From the NCBI RefSeq assembly GCF_004365355.1, contig NZ_SODP01000001.1, positions 2,239,473 through 2,303,472 of the forward strand: a stretch of DNA of 64,000 bases. The letters are read 5' to 3'. The stretch comes from Kribbella pratensis (GTDB lineage Bacteria > Actinomycetota > Actinomycetes > Propionibacteriales > Kribbellaceae). Below the pieces are notes generated by a model. That model searched no databases and was not told where the DNA came from. It saw only the letters and a list, made by a program, of their open reading frames with translations. Below, in pieces: positions 9,176-18,813 of this stretch. Position numbers and translations under genes: made by a program. Every line of letters starts with the position of its first letter. The stretch's first letter is position 1.

Positions 9176-9670
9176 ATGAGCTTCGCGGACTTCGCGACCA
9201 GCCGCCACGGCGCGCTCTACAGGTACGCCTACCTGCTGGCCGGCGACCGCGGCCTGGCGGAGGACCTCGTCCAGGAAGCCCTGGTCAAGACGTACGTCGG
9301 CTGGCACCGCCTCCGCGATCCGAACAACGCCGAGGCCTACACCCGCCGCGTCATCACCACCACCGCGATCGACTGGTGGCGGCGTAAGTCCTGGCGTGCC
9401 GAGCTCCCCAACGACGACGTGCCGGACCGTCCCGCCGACCCGGACGACGTCACCGCCCGCGTCTGGCTGTGGTACGAACTGCAGAAGCTCCCGCCCAGGC
9501 AGCGCGCGGCGCTGGTACTGCGGTACTACGAGGACCTCACCGAACCGCAGACGGCCGAGGTGCTCGGCTGCAGCGTCGGGACCGTCAAGAGCCAGGTCTC
9601 CGACGCACTCAAGAAGCTCCGGACCCGTCTCGGGTCCGACGTCGTGCTGAAAGCAGGGATGACCGAATGA
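9176..9670 (+). CDS. RNA polymerase sigma factor, SigE family (ECF)
   Basis: A 164-residue extracytoplasmic-function sigma factor. Region 2 (residues about 12-80) has the characteristic LYRYAYLLAGDRGLAEDLVQEAL, shown here as two adjoining halves around GDRGLAEDL, and AYTRRVITTTAIDWWRR. Region 4 (about 105-152) has LPPRQRAALVLRYYEDL and the helix-turn-helix ending in GTVKSQVSDALKKLR. It starts 20 bases after the GDSL hydrolase gene and overlaps the next gene by four bases, which is the usual arrangement of a sigma factor with its regulator. Its target promoters are not identifiable here. Confidence 0.93.
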   Translation: MSFADFATSRHGALYRYAYLLAGDRGLAEDLVQEALVKTYVGWHRLRDPNNAEAYTRRVITTTAIDWWRRKSWRAELPNDDVPDRPADPDDVTARVWLWYELQKLPPRQRAALVLRYYEDLTEPQTAEVLGCSVGTVKSQVSDALKKLRTRLGSDVVLKAGMTE

Positions 9671-10839
9671 CCGACCTCCTCCGGGACACCCTCAACGAGC
9701 GCGCCGACGGTATCGAACCGCCGCCCCTCGACCTCGACGGCATCGTTGCGGCCGGCAACCGGCAGATCTCCCGCCGACGGGCGCTGACCGTCCTCGGCGG
9801 CGCGGTCGCCACCGCAGCGGTTGCCGTCGGTGGCGCGACCCTGATCCGTCCCCGTACCCCGCGACCCCAGCCGGCCCGTCCGGCGCCGTACGTCGAACGC
9901 CGCGCGGTAACCTTTGCGCTCGGCAACAAGATCCACTACGGCAGCGATGTCATCCCGGTGCCGTCCAAGCACATCAACGCCTTCGTCCAGACCGATGCCG
10001 GCTTCGTGTTCCTTGACGAAGGCAACAACATCCACATCGCTGACCGGGCCGGGGTCCGTGCCACCGGAAAGGGCACGTGGCGCCTGACCGCCGACCACCG
10101 CGGCAGCTTGGTCGCGTGGGTCGAGGACTTCAACGACCATTGCGAGTCGGTGGTGTACGACGTCGCGGCGAACCGCGAGCTCGTCCGTACGCCCGCCGGC
10201 AACGCGATCCCCGCGAACGCCAGCCTTGCGTACGGCCCCAGGATCGTCGCCATCGACGGCAACACCGCGTACTTCGGAACGCTCAAAGGCCTGTACCGCT
10301 GGGACATCAGCACGAACAACGGCGAACTGCTGGCCAAGGTGCCCCCGGACGCCGTCCGAACCGTGTCCGCGGGTCAACTGGTGTACCAGCAACCGCTCGT
10401 CCAACCGGCCGCAGGGCATACGTTGAGGGTGGGTCCCACGCTGACCACCGGAGACAGAACCACGTTCGCCGGGGAGCAGGCGTTCCTGTCACCAGGCGCG
10501 AAGTACCTCGTGACGCAGCCGAACGACGCCTCCGCGGGCCCCCAGCCGGTCTGGTCCGATCTGCAACTGTACGGCGTGACGACCCCGACCGGTCGCCCGT
10601 TGCCGCGCACCAGCTATTGGAAATTCAGGTTCGGGCAGTGGCTCGACGACACGACCTTCACCGCGGCTGGAGCGCGACACACGTCTCGCAACGAGGCGGA
10701 CCTGCTCGTTGTCGACGCCCGGACCAGCACCTACGGGGTCGTGGCGCCGGAGTTCTCCACCTACACCTTCAGCAAGACGGCACCGCGAACGACTCCGTTC
10801 GCGATGCCGACCGGCGCACCCATCTACGACTTGGGCTGA
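9667..10839 (+). CDS. Sigma-factor-coupled membrane protein, possible anti-sigma partner
   Basis: A 390-residue protein whose ATG overlaps the sigma-factor stop (ATGA). A short cytosolic N-terminus (about 36 residues, ending in [11 protein letters not shown]) is followed by one hydrophobic segment (about 39-58) and a large extracytoplasmic part without a clear motif, possibly a beta-propeller. This cytosol-helix-exported layout fits proteins encoded next to SigE-family sigma factors, some of which act as anti-sigma factors. No zinc-binding anti-sigma motif is visible, so the role is inferred from position only. Its 3' end overlaps the end of the opposite ABC ATPase gene by 16 bases. Confidence 0.75.
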   Translation: MTDLLRDTLNERADGIEPPPLDLDGIVAAGNRQISRRRALTVLGGAVATAAVAVGGATLIRPRTPRPQPARPAPYVERRAVTFALGNKIHYGSDVIPVPSKHINAFVQTDAGFVFLDEGNNIHIADRAGVRATGKGTWRLTADHRGSLVAWVEDFNDHCESVVYDVAANRELVRTPAGNAIPANASLAYGPRIVAIDGNTAYFGTLKGLYRWDISTNNGELLAKVPPDAVRTVSAGQLVYQQPLVQPAAGHTLRVGPTLTTGDRTTFAGEQAFLSPGAKYLVTQPNDASAGPQPVWSDLQLYGVTTPTGRPLPRTSYWKFRFGQWLDDTTFTAAGARHTSRNEADLLVVDARTSTYGVVAPEFSTYTFSKTAPRTTPFAMPTGAPIYDLG

Positions 10840-11903
10840 TCCGCAGTCGCGGCCGGGGTGTCGGTGGGCTGGTTCTCCGGGAAGTGGCAGGCGGTTTGGT
10901 GGCCCGGCGCCAGTTCGACGAGGGGTGGCTCGACGGACTTGCAGATGTCCTGGGCCTTCCAGCAGCGGGTGTGGAAGCGGCAGGCCGGCGGTGGGTTGAT
11001 CGGGCTCGGGACGTCGCCCTGCAACCGGATCCGCTCCTGCTTCTTCTTGCGCTTGGTGTCCGGCACCGGCACCGCGGAGAGCAATGCGACGGTGTACGGG
11101 TGCATCGGCTTCTCGTACAGGTCGACGCGGTCGGCGAGCTCGACGATCTTGCCGAGGTACATGACCGCGACCCGGTCCGACACATGCCGTACGACGGACA
11201 GGTCGTGCGCGATCATCACGTACGTCAGGTCGAACTCCTCCTGCAGGTCCTCCAGCAGGTTCACGACCTGGGCCTGGATCGACACGTCCAGCGCGGACAC
11301 CGGCTCGTCGGCCACGATCAGCTTCGGCCGCAGCGCGAGCGTACGGGCGATACCGATGCGCTGCCGCTGGCCGCCGGAGAACTCGTGCGGGTACCGGTTG
11401 TAGTGCTCCGGGCTCAGACCGACCAGTTCGAGCAGCTCCTGGACGGCCTTCTTCACGCCGTGCTCGGTCTTCACGTGCTGCAGCCTGAAGGGCGCGCCGA
11501 CGATCTTGCCGACCGTGTGCCGCGGGTTCAGCGAACCGTACGGGTCCTGGAAGATCATCTGTACGTCGCGACGCAGCGGCCGCATCCGGCCCTCGCCGAG
11601 GTGGCTGATGTCGCGGCCCTCGAAGACGATCTTGCCGTCGGTCGGCGTCTCCAGCCGGGTGAGCAGCCGGCCGGTCGTGGTCTTGCCGCAGCCCGACTCG
11701 CCGACCAGCGACAGCGTCTCGCCGCGGGTGACGTTGAAGGTCAGGCCGTCGACCGCCTGGACGGCGCCGACCTGACGCTGCAGGACGCCCTTGCGGATCG
11801 GGAAGTGCTTGACGAGGCCGGTGACCGACAGGATCTCCTCCCCTAGCTTCGGGGTCTTGGGAGTCAGCTCGGAGTCAGTAGTAGTCACAGTCGTCCCGTT
11901 CAC
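10824..11903 (-). CDS. Oligopeptide/dipeptide ABC transporter ATPase (DppF/OppF type)
   Basis: A 359-residue ATPase that powers peptide or related solute import. Walker A (GESGCGKTT), the signature [15 protein letters not shown] and Walker B ([13 protein letters not shown]) are intact, and the C-terminal oligopeptide-ABC extension carries the Cys-containing [11 protein letters not shown] segment. The GTG at 11903 overlaps the previous stop as GTGA; a second GTG at 11888 would give a protein five residues shorter and cannot be excluded. It is the last gene of the importer operon and pairs with the OppD-type ATPase upstream. Confidence 0.92.
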   Translation of the reverse strand: MNGTTVTTTDSELTPKTPKLGEEILSVTGLVKHFPIRKGVLQRQVGAVQAVDGLTFNVTRGETLSLVGESGCGKTTTGRLLTRLETPTDGKIVFEGRDISHLGEGRMRPLRRDVQMIFQDPYGSLNPRHTVGKIVGAPFRLQHVKTEHGVKKAVQELLELVGLSPEHYNRYPHEFSGGQRQRIGIARTLALRPKLIVADEPVSALDVSIQAQVVNLLEDLQEEFDLTYVMIAHDLSVVRHVSDRVAVMYLGKIVELADRVDLYEKPMHPYTVALLSAVPVPDTKRKKKQERIRLQGDVPSPINPPPACRFHTRCWKAQDICKSVEPPLVELAPGHQTACHFPENQPTDTPAATADQPKS

Positions 11904-12976
11904 AGCTTCGGCTTGATGTCGGTCTCCCACGCCTGCTGGCGGTTCTTCGGGGAGAGGTGGCAGGCGACCTTGTGGCCGTTGCCGGTGTCGAGCAGCTCCG
12001 GACGCTCCGTCTCGCTCGCGCCGCCGTTCAGGTGCGCGTAGTTGCAGCGCGGGTTGAACGCACAGCCCGTCGGCACGTTGATCAGGCTGGGCGGCGCGCC
12101 CATGATCGGGATCAGCCGCTCGCTCCGCTCCCGGTCGATCCGCGGCATCGAGCCGAGCAGGCCCCAGGTGTACGGGTGCTGCGGCTCGTCGAAGATCTCC
12201 TCCGCCGTGCCGTACTCCGCCGCGCGGCCGGCGTACATCACCTGGATGTCGTCGGCCAGCTCGGCGACGACGCCGAGGTCGTGGGTGATGATGATGACGG
12301 CCGAGTTGAACTCGCGCTGCAGGTCCCGGATCAGGTCCAGGATCTGCGCCTGCACGGTGACGTCGAGGGCCGTCGTCGGCTCGTCCGCGATCAGCAGGTC
12401 CGGGTCGCACGACAGCGCCATCGCGATCATCGCGCGCTGCCGCATACCGCCGGAGAACTGGTGCGGGTACGCGTCCACGCGCCGGTCGGGCTGCGGGATG
12501 CCGACCCGGTCCAGCATCTCGATCGCGTGCTTCCTCGCGACCTGCTTGCTGACCTGGTTGTGCACCCGGTACGCCTCGATGATCTGGTGCCCGACCGTGT
12601 AGAACGGGTGCATCGCCGACAGCGGGTCCTGGAAGATCATCGCCATCCGCTTGCCGCGCAGCAACCGGACTTCTTCCCGGCTCGACGTCACCAGATCCTG
12701 CCCGTCCAGGAAGATCTGGCCGCTGATCCTGGCGACACCCGGCGGGTGCAGGCCCATGATCGACAGACTGGTTACGCTCTTGCCGGAGCCGGACTCCCCC
12801 ACGATGCCGAGGGTCTTGCCGCGCTCGAGCTGGAACGAGATCCCGTCGACGGACTTCACCACACCGTCGTCGGTCGGGAAATGCACCCTGAGGTCGCGGA
12901 CGTCGAGGAACGCCTCGCCGCGTTCGACCCGCTGCACGGAGTCCTGCGGCCGGATCAGGTCTTCAGAATCGGTCAC
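11900..12976 (-). CDS. Oligopeptide/dipeptide ABC transporter ATPase (DppD/OppD type)
   Basis: A 358-residue ATPase. Visible motifs are Walker [10 protein letters not shown], signature [15 protein letters not shown] and Walker [14 protein letters not shown]. The C-terminal region has the [13 protein letters not shown] cysteine segment found in this subfamily. It forms the heterodimeric motor with the following DppF-type protein. It overlaps both neighbours by four bases (ATGA with the permease, GTGA with the second ATPase), so the three are likely translated in a coupled way. Confidence 0.93.
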   Translation of the reverse strand: MTDSEDLIRPQDSVQRVERGEAFLDVRDLRVHFPTDDGVVKSVDGISFQLERGKTLGIVGESGSGKSVTSLSIMGLHPPGVARISGQIFLDGQDLVTSSREEVRLLRGKRMAMIFQDPLSAMHPFYTVGHQIIEAYRVHNQVSKQVARKHAIEMLDRVGIPQPDRRVDAYPHQFSGGMRQRAMIAMALSCDPDLLIADEPTTALDVTVQAQILDLIRDLQREFNSAVIIITHDLGVVAELADDIQVMYAGRAAEYGTAEEIFDEPQHPYTWGLLGSMPRIDRERSERLIPIMGAPPSLINVPTGCAFNPRCNYAHLNGGASETERPELLDTGNGHKVACHLSPKNRQQAWETDIKPKL

Positions 12977-13986
12977 GAGATCCGCACTCTCGGGTCGACG
13001 ACGGCGTACAGCAGGTCAACCACCAGGTTGGCCAGCACGATGAAGAAGGCGGCGACCAGGGTCACGCCCAGCACCTTCGGCAGGTCGTTTGCCCGCAGCG
13101 CGATGACGGCGTACTGACCGATGCCCGGGAGCGAGAACGTCGTCTCGGTGAGGATCGCGCCGCCCATCAGCAGACCGAGGTCGAGGCCGAAGATCGTCAG
13201 GATCGGCGTCAGCGCGGACCGCAGCCCGTGTCTGAGGACGACGTCCCGCTCGGTCAGGCCCTTGGCCCGCGCCGTCCGGACGTAGTCGTCGTTCATCGTC
13301 TCGAGCATGCCGGCCCGGGTCAGCCGGGCGTACGCCGCGGCGTACAGGAACGCAAGCGTCGTCCACGGAAGTATCAGGTCGTACGCCCACCAGATCGGAT
13401 TGGTCTCGTCCATCGGGTTCGTACCGCCTTGCGCGGTCCATCCGAGGCCGTAACTGAAGATCGACAGCGCCAGCAGACCGGTGAAGAAGATCGGCAGCGA
13501 CACCCCGGCCAGTGCCACCGACATCATGGATCGGTCCAGGACCGAACCGCGTCTCAGCGCGGAGATGACACCGGTGCCGACGCCGGTGACGAGCCAGATG
13601 AACGCCGCACCGCCGGCCAGCGAGGCGGTGACGGGTATTCGTGACACCAGGTCCGGCCAGACCGGCTGCTGGGTCAGGAACGAGTAGCCGAAGCACGGCG
13701 GCGGGCAGTGCTCCGTCGACGGGCCGTAGTTGTAGTCGGTCCCGACGACCAGGCCCTTCACGAAGCGCCCGTACTGCACGTAGAGCGGATCGGTGAAGCC
13801 GAGCCGCTCCGCGGTCTGGTGGATCTGTTCCTTGCCGACACTGCGGCCCACGTACCGCGAGGCCAGGTCGTCCGCCGTGGCACCGCCGAGCCGCGGGACC
13901 AGGAAGAAGATCGAGAACGTGACTGCCGTGACTATGAAGAGCAGGACCACTGCCCCGATCAACCGGCGGATCAGATATGCGAGCAC
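12973..13986 (-). CDS. Peptide-type ABC transporter permease (DppB/OppB type)
   Basis: A 337-residue inner-membrane permease. It begins MLAYLIRRLIGAVVLLF, the standard DppB N-terminus, followed by a large exported loop (about 30-100) and the membrane domain. The EAA-like loop that contacts the ATPases is seen around YVRTARAKGLTERDVVLRHG. It pairs with the DppC-type permease at 15916-16908. A 15-bp hairpin directly upstream separates it from the binding-protein gene. Confidence 0.92.
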   Translation of the reverse strand: MLAYLIRRLIGAVVLLFIVTAVTFSIFFLVPRLGGATADDLASRYVGRSVGKEQIHQTAERLGFTDPLYVQYGRFVKGLVVGTDYNYGPSTEHCPPPCFGYSFLTQQPVWPDLVSRIPVTASLAGGAAFIWLVTGVGTGVISALRRGSVLDRSMMSVALAGVSLPIFFTGLLALSIFSYGLGWTAQGGTNPMDETNPIWWAYDLILPWTTLAFLYAAAYARLTRAGMLETMNDDYVRTARAKGLTERDVVLRHGLRSALTPILTIFGLDLGLLMGGAILTETTFSLPGIGQYAVIALRANDLPKVLGVTLVAAFFIVLANLVVDLLYAVVDPRVRIS

Positions 13987-13998
13987 CGTGCGCGGCGT

Positions 13999-14032
13999 GG
14001 TGGCCGGTGATCATCGCTGATCACCGGCCACC
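13999..14032 (-). promoter_or_regulatory. Intercistronic hairpin between binding protein and permease
   Basis: GGTGGCCGGTGATCA-TCGC-TGATCACCGGCCACC is a perfect 15-bp stem with a 4-base loop, 13 bases before the DppB start. Strong hairpins after solute-binding-protein genes commonly stabilise that part of the message or end some transcripts, so the binding protein is made in excess over the membrane parts. Here that role is inferred from position. Confidence 0.65.
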
Positions 14033-14081
14033 ATCAGCCTTCACCTACCTCTGCTGGCGAAATGATGGTTGTTCAGAGCAA

Positions 14082-15860
14082 CTACTTCTGCGCGAGCCCG
14101 ATGGCCGCGTAGTCGTACATGTTCTGACCGTCGTTGCTGAAGACGTTGGCCAGCGTGTCCGGACGGTACAGCAGGCCCTTGGCCCAGATGCCCGGCAGCG
14201 CCGCCGCCTGCTCCATGACCTTCTTGTCGACGTCGACCCACAGCTTGTTACGCGCGGTCTCGTCGGTGGTGGACATCGCCTGGTCGATCAGCTTGTCGAC
14301 CTCGGGGATGCGGATACCCAGGTTGGTGTTACCACCGGTGTCCCGGATGACCCGGCTGTCGACGATCTGGCTCAGGAAGCCGAAGCCGTCGTTCCAGTCG
14401 GCACCCCAGCTGTAGACGATCAGGCCGAGGCGGTTCGCCTTCGCGAAGTCCGGCTTGCCGGCGTACAGCTTGGTGTAGTCACCGGTCGGGTACGGCTTGG
14501 TGGTCAGGTTGATGCCGACCCGCTTCAGCGACTGCTGCAGCGTCTCGGCGACCGCCTTCTCCTTGGCCCGGTCGGTGCGGTAGGTGATGTTGATCGCGAA
14601 GCCGTTGGGCTGGCCGCACTGCTTCAGCTCGTCCTTGGCCTTGTCGACGTTGCCGTTCTTGTCGGTCAGGAAGCCGTAGTCGTCGAAGCTCTCCGCACCG
14701 GTGACACCCGGCGGCATCAGGTTCGTCGCGATGTCGCCGCCGATCGGACCGCCGTAGGCGCGCTGGTAGCCCTCGTGGTCGGCCGCGTACAGGACCGCCT
14801 TGCGGCAGTGCACGTTGTCCAGCGGCGGGACCTGGCTGTTCAGCACGGTCCAGTTCAGCCGCGGCGCCGGCACGTTGTCGGCGTGCGCCTTCAGGTTCGG
14901 GTCGGCGAGGATCTTCGCCTGGGTCTCGGGCTGCACGCCGGTACCGGCGAGGTCGACGTCCAGGTCACCAGCCAGCAGCCGGTTGTCGATGTCCGTGCCG
15001 TCGACGTTGTACGCGATGGTGATCTTGTCCGGCAGCGCCTTGCGGCCCGAGTCCGGGTCGGTGGCCGGGTCGTACTGGTCGTTGCGGACCAGGTCGAAGC
15101 CCTTGTTCGAGTCGTAGGTGCCGAACTTGTACGGGCCCGTCGCGATCGGGTGTTCCTTGTACTTCGCGCCGGTGTCCTTGGCCTGCGGCACCGGAGCCGT
15201 CGACGGCAGCTGCGCGAAGTAGTCGAAGCTGGCGAACGGCTTGTTCAGGTGGAACACGATGGTCTGGTCGTCGGGCGTCTCGATCGCCTTCGCGACACCG
15301 GCCAGCGTCTTGTCCTTGTAGACGCTGTAGCCCTTCGGGACGTCCAGCAGGAAGTCGTTGAAGTACGTCGGGCCGTTCGGCAGCGTGGCCTTGTCGAGCG
15401 ACCGCGCGACGGCGTACTTCACGTCCTTGGACGTGACCGGCGTGCCGTCCTCGAACTTCACGCCCTTGCGGAGCTTGTACGTCCAGGTCTTCGCGTTGTC
15501 GCTGGGCACACCAGGAGCCTCGGCCAGGTCCGGGACCGGCTTCGCGCCCTCGGCACCCGGGACAGCCTTGAACGTCATCAGCGGACGGACGTAGTTGCGG
15601 ACCAGGTTCCAGGACAGGCCGTAGTAGGTGTCACCGGGGTCAGTGGAGTCCCACTGCTCGGTGATCGCCATCCGCAGCGTGCCACCCTTCTTGTCGCTCG
15701 GGTTGAAGTTCTTCCCGACGGCCGCGTTGAACTCGGCCTTCGCGGAACTCCCACCGCTGGACCCCCCGCCGGGCGTCGCCTTGGGTCCCCCGCAAGCCAC
15801 CAGGCTGAGGGCGACGGCCGCACTGACGGCGGTAACCGTCGTGATGCGATTCCATCTCAT
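14082..15860 (-). CDS. Peptide-type ABC transporter substrate-binding lipoprotein (family 5)
   Basis: A 592-residue exported lipoprotein with lipobox SLVAC, the Cys at residue 23 being the lipidation site, then a Gly/Ser linker and a family-5 (DppA/OppA) binding domain. It captures peptides or similar solutes outside the membrane for the permease encoded around it. The ATG at 15860 is chosen because AGGGG lies 11 bases upstream; an in-frame GTG four codons earlier lies directly on that ribosome site. It sits between the two permease genes, an unusual order (dppC, binding protein, dppB, dppD, dppF). The substrate is unknown. Confidence 0.92.
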   Translation of the reverse strand: MRWNRITTVTAVSAAVALSLVACGGPKATPGGGSSGGSSAKAEFNAAVGKNFNPSDKKGGTLRMAITEQWDSTDPGDTYYGLSWNLVRNYVRPLMTFKAVPGAEGAKPVPDLAEAPGVPSDNAKTWTYKLRKGVKFEDGTPVTSKDVKYAVARSLDKATLPNGPTYFNDFLLDVPKGYSVYKDKTLAGVAKAIETPDDQTIVFHLNKPFASFDYFAQLPSTAPVPQAKDTGAKYKEHPIATGPYKFGTYDSNKGFDLVRNDQYDPATDPDSGRKALPDKITIAYNVDGTDIDNRLLAGDLDVDLAGTGVQPETQAKILADPNLKAHADNVPAPRLNWTVLNSQVPPLDNVHCRKAVLYAADHEGYQRAYGGPIGGDIATNLMPPGVTGAESFDDYGFLTDKNGNVDKAKDELKQCGQPNGFAINITYRTDRAKEKAVAETLQQSLKRVGINLTTKPYPTGDYTKLYAGKPDFAKANRLGLIVYSWGADWNDGFGFLSQIVDSRVIRDTGGNTNLGIRIPEVDKLIDQAMSTTDETARNKLWVDVDKKVMEQAAALPGIWAKGLLYRPDTLANVFSNDGQNMYDYAAIGLAQK

Positions 15861-15915
15861 CTGTTGTTGCACCCCTTTTTTCGTGAGAGCCAGGCTCCCT
15901 GGTTGGAGAGAAGTC

Positions 15916-16908
15916 CTAGCGCGACCGCGGGTCTAGCGCGTCGCGCAGCCCGTCGCCGAACAGGTTGAACGCCAGCACGGTGATGAAGATGGCCAGACCC
16001 GGCGAGATCATGTACCACGGGTCGACGGCGTACCACTTCGCCGCGATCGACAGCATGTCTCCCCAGCTGGCTGTCGGCGGACGGACGCCGACGCCGAGGT
16101 AGGACAGGCCCGCCTCGAACAGCACGTTGGTCGGGATCAGCAGCGTCGCGTAGACCAGGATCGGGGCGATCAGGTTCGGGAGCAGCTCGGTGAACAGGAT
16201 GTACGGGCGGCGCGCGCCGAGGCTGCGGGCCGCGTCGACGAACTCGCGCTCACGCAGCGACAGCGTCTGACCACGGATGATCCGGCCGATGTACGGCCAG
16301 CTGAAGAAGCCGATGATGAACACGATCAGCCCCACCCGCAGCGCGTCGCCGGTCAGGCCGAGCAGCGTGTCCGGCACCGCACCGACCAGCGCCAGCGCGA
16401 ACAGCACCAGCGGGAACGCCAGGAAGATGTCCATCAGCCGGCTGATCAAGGAGTCGATCCAGCCGCCGAAGTATCCGGCGACGATGCCCATCACGACGCC
16501 GATCACCACCGACAGCAGCGTCGCCAGGAAGGCGATCAGCAGCGAGATCCGGGCTCCGTAGACGATCCGGGCGAAGATGTCGCGGCCGTTGAGCGGCTCG
16601 ACGCCGAGTGGATGGTCCCAGCTGATGCCCCCGAACCGGCCGAGTGGCACCTGCCGCGACGGATCGACCAGATCCTGGTGGAAGTCGTTCGGGGTGACAC
16701 CGACGAGCTTGCACAGCAACGGCGCGAAGATCGCGACCAGGATCAGGAGCACCACGACGACCCCGCCGCCGATCGCGACCTTGTCGCGCTTCAGCCGCAT
16801 CCAGGAGATCTGCCACAGCGACCTGCCCTCGATCTTGCCGACGCCCTCGAGGATGGCGTCAGGCTGGGCCGACGATGCTCCGGGCTCGACCTCGAGTGGC
16901 GCACTCAC
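15916..16908 (-). CDS. Peptide-type ABC transporter permease (DppC/OppC type)
   Basis: A 330-residue permease. A cytosolic N-terminus of about 45 residues including SLWQISWMRLKRDKVA leads to the first membrane helix, as in DppC proteins. The ATPase-contact loop appears around LREREFVDAARSLGARRPYI. The protein ends FGDGLRDALDPRSR, the typical DppC terminus. It is the first gene of the importer operon, with 276 bases of non-coding DNA in front of it that should hold the promoter. Confidence 0.93.
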   Translation of the reverse strand: MSAPLEVEPGASSAQPDAILEGVGKIEGRSLWQISWMRLKRDKVAIGGGVVVVLLILVAIFAPLLCKLVGVTPNDFHQDLVDPSRQVPLGRFGGISWDHPLGVEPLNGRDIFARIVYGARISLLIAFLATLLSVVIGVVMGIVAGYFGGWIDSLISRLMDIFLAFPLVLFALALVGAVPDTLLGLTGDALRVGLIVFIIGFFSWPYIGRIIRGQTLSLREREFVDAARSLGARRPYILFTELLPNLIAPILVYATLLIPTNVLFEAGLSYLGVGVRPPTASWGDMLSIAAKWYAVDPWYMISPGLAIFITVLAFNLFGDGLRDALDPRSR

Positions 16909-17184
16909 GCGATAGGTCCCCCTGACTGGTTCGGTTTTTGAACAGGAACGAAATCCCGTAGGGCTGCGGCCTTAACCTGCCGCCATTACAGCGCGGAGTC
17001 AAACGCGGAAAGTGCTGCGTTGCCCGATCGTGATCGTCAGGAAATCGTCCCGTATCGTGGACGTTCCGCAGTAAACCACGCTCTCGCACCCACGGTCGCC
17101 GCGGCCTCGCGAACCGTTACTGCCATGGCATTTTTGTGTCAGTTCCGAGATCAGGGCCGTGATCAAGGCGATATTCGCCGGGTT

Positions 17185-18747
17185 TCAGCGCCGCATGCCG
17201 GAGAAGTAGACGAACGACAGCGGATCGATGGCCGGCTGGACGTTCTCGATGTCGTTGTGGGCGACCACGGCGAGTCTGCCCTGCCAGCTCGGGATCACCG
17301 GGACCTCTCGCGCGATCACGGTCTGTAGCTGACCGATGAGCTCGTCGCGCTTCAGCCCGTTCTGCTCGGTCCGTTGCTGCTGCAGCAGCTTCGTGGCCGC
17401 GGCCGAGCGGTACCCGTTCTGGAACGGTACGTCGGTCACGAAGGGCGCGAGGTAGTCGTCGGCGTCCGGAAACTCCGGGGTCCAGCCGAACTGGTACATG
17501 TCGTACGCCCCGGCCTTCGCGGCCAGCTGGTACTGCGGCCACTCCGCGCTCCGCAGGGTGACCCGGAACAACCCCGACGCCTCCAGCTGACGCTTCAGCT
17601 CGAGTACTTCGGCCTTCGCGCCGGTGCCGAACTGAGTCGGCGTCCAGCCGACCGTCAGCGGGACAGGCGCGGCGATGTTCGCGGCCTTGAGGATGGCCGC
17701 GGCCGCCGTCCTGCTCGGCTGCGTGTACTCCTTCTTGAACGCGTCCGTCTGGCCGCCGAACCCGGGCGGCACCACGGAGTACAGCGGCGACACGTGGTCG
17801 CCGTACGCCTTCTTCGCGATCGCCGGGCGGTCGATCAGCTGGGCGACCGCCTGCCGGATGGCCGGCTTGCGGGCCAGCAGCGACTTCATCTGGAAGGCGA
17901 AGAACCGGATCTCGGCGGAGTTGGTCTCGACCACCTGCACCTGGTCGGACTTGCGCAGTTTGTCCAGCAGGCTCGGACCGAATCCGTGGAACGCGACGTC
18001 CGCCTCGCCGGAGGTGACGGCCTGGTACAGCGCGGTCGAGTCCTTCAGCCGGCTGATCGTGACGCCGTCGTTCTGGGCGGCCCGCGGACCCTTGTACCCG
18101 GCGAACTTGGCGAGCGTGACCTCCGCGGGCTTGTACGACGCCAGTTGGTACGGCCCGCTGCCGACCGCCTTCGCATCGAGCAGCTTGTTCGCCGGGTACG
18201 ACTGCTCGTCGACGATCGACGCGGCAGTCGTGGTCAGCAGGTACGGCAGGCGCGCGTCGGGGTTGGTGAGGTTGAACACCGCGGTCAGGTCGTCTGGAGT
18301 GCTCACGGACTTCACCGATGAGAACAGGTGTGCCGCTCCCCCAGGCGTCTTCAGCCGCATCATCCGGTCGAAGCTGAACTTCACGTCCGACGAGGTCAAC
18401 TCGTGCCCGTTCGGGAAGGTCAGGTGCTCCTTGAGGCTGCACGTATAGGTCGTCGGCGAGTCGAACTGGCAGTCCGCCGCGTCCGGCACCGGGGTCGGCT
18501 TGTCGGGCATGATCGTCAGCAGCGTCTGGTACAGGTTCGCCTGGACGGTGCGGGAGCCGACGTCATACGGGCCGGCCGGGTCGAGCGAGGAGATCGAGTC
18601 GGTGGTCGCCACGCGCAGCAGCGCCGGCTTCGGCGACGTCTCCCCGGGGTGCGGCGCATTGTCGTCCGGCTGACCGCAGGCAGCCAGGGACACCCCCAGG
18701 GCACCCACAGCCACGGCCGCCGACATCCGGCGCACCCACTCACTCAC
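17185..18747 (-). CDS. Second peptide-type ABC substrate-binding lipoprotein (family 5)
   Basis: A 520-residue exported lipoprotein, lipobox SLAAC with Cys at residue 24, then a family-5 solute-binding domain beginning LLRVATTDSISSLDPAGPYD. It is on the same strand as the importer operon but 276 bases upstream of it, so it is probably a separate transcript that may feed the same permease with another ligand. It is clearly diverged from the lipoprotein at 14082-15860 (shorter, little obvious identity). The substrate is unknown. Confidence 0.88.
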   Translation of the reverse strand: MSEWVRRMSAAVAVGALGVSLAACGQPDDNAPHPGETSPKPALLRVATTDSISSLDPAGPYDVGSRTVQANLYQTLLTIMPDKPTPVPDAADCQFDSPTTYTCSLKEHLTFPNGHELTSSDVKFSFDRMMRLKTPGGAAHLFSSVKSVSTPDDLTAVFNLTNPDARLPYLLTTTAASIVDEQSYPANKLLDAKAVGSGPYQLASYKPAEVTLAKFAGYKGPRAAQNDGVTISRLKDSTALYQAVTSGEADVAFHGFGPSLLDKLRKSDQVQVVETNSAEIRFFAFQMKSLLARKPAIRQAVAQLIDRPAIAKKAYGDHVSPLYSVVPPGFGGQTDAFKKEYTQPSRTAAAAILKAANIAAPVPLTVGWTPTQFGTGAKAEVLELKRQLEASGLFRVTLRSAEWPQYQLAAKAGAYDMYQFGWTPEFPDADDYLAPFVTDVPFQNGYRSAAATKLLQQQRTEQNGLKRDELIGQLQTVIAREVPVIPSWQGRLAVVAHNDIENVQPAIDPLSFVYFSGMRR

Positions 18748-18813
18748 CGTCTCACCTTCCCCAGCCCGTTACCCCACACAACGCCCCCGAGGGCACCAAG
18801 TGACGGTAGCTGG

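Noticed and set aside
13977-15968. A 663-codon plus-strand frame opposite the binding-protein gene
   Set aside because: Val/Arg-rich antisense shadow of the lipoprotein gene; no start signal and no domain.
16909-17184. A small gene in the gap between the two binding-protein/permease units
   Set aside because: No frame with a ribosome site and coding-like composition; treated as promoter region of the importer operon.
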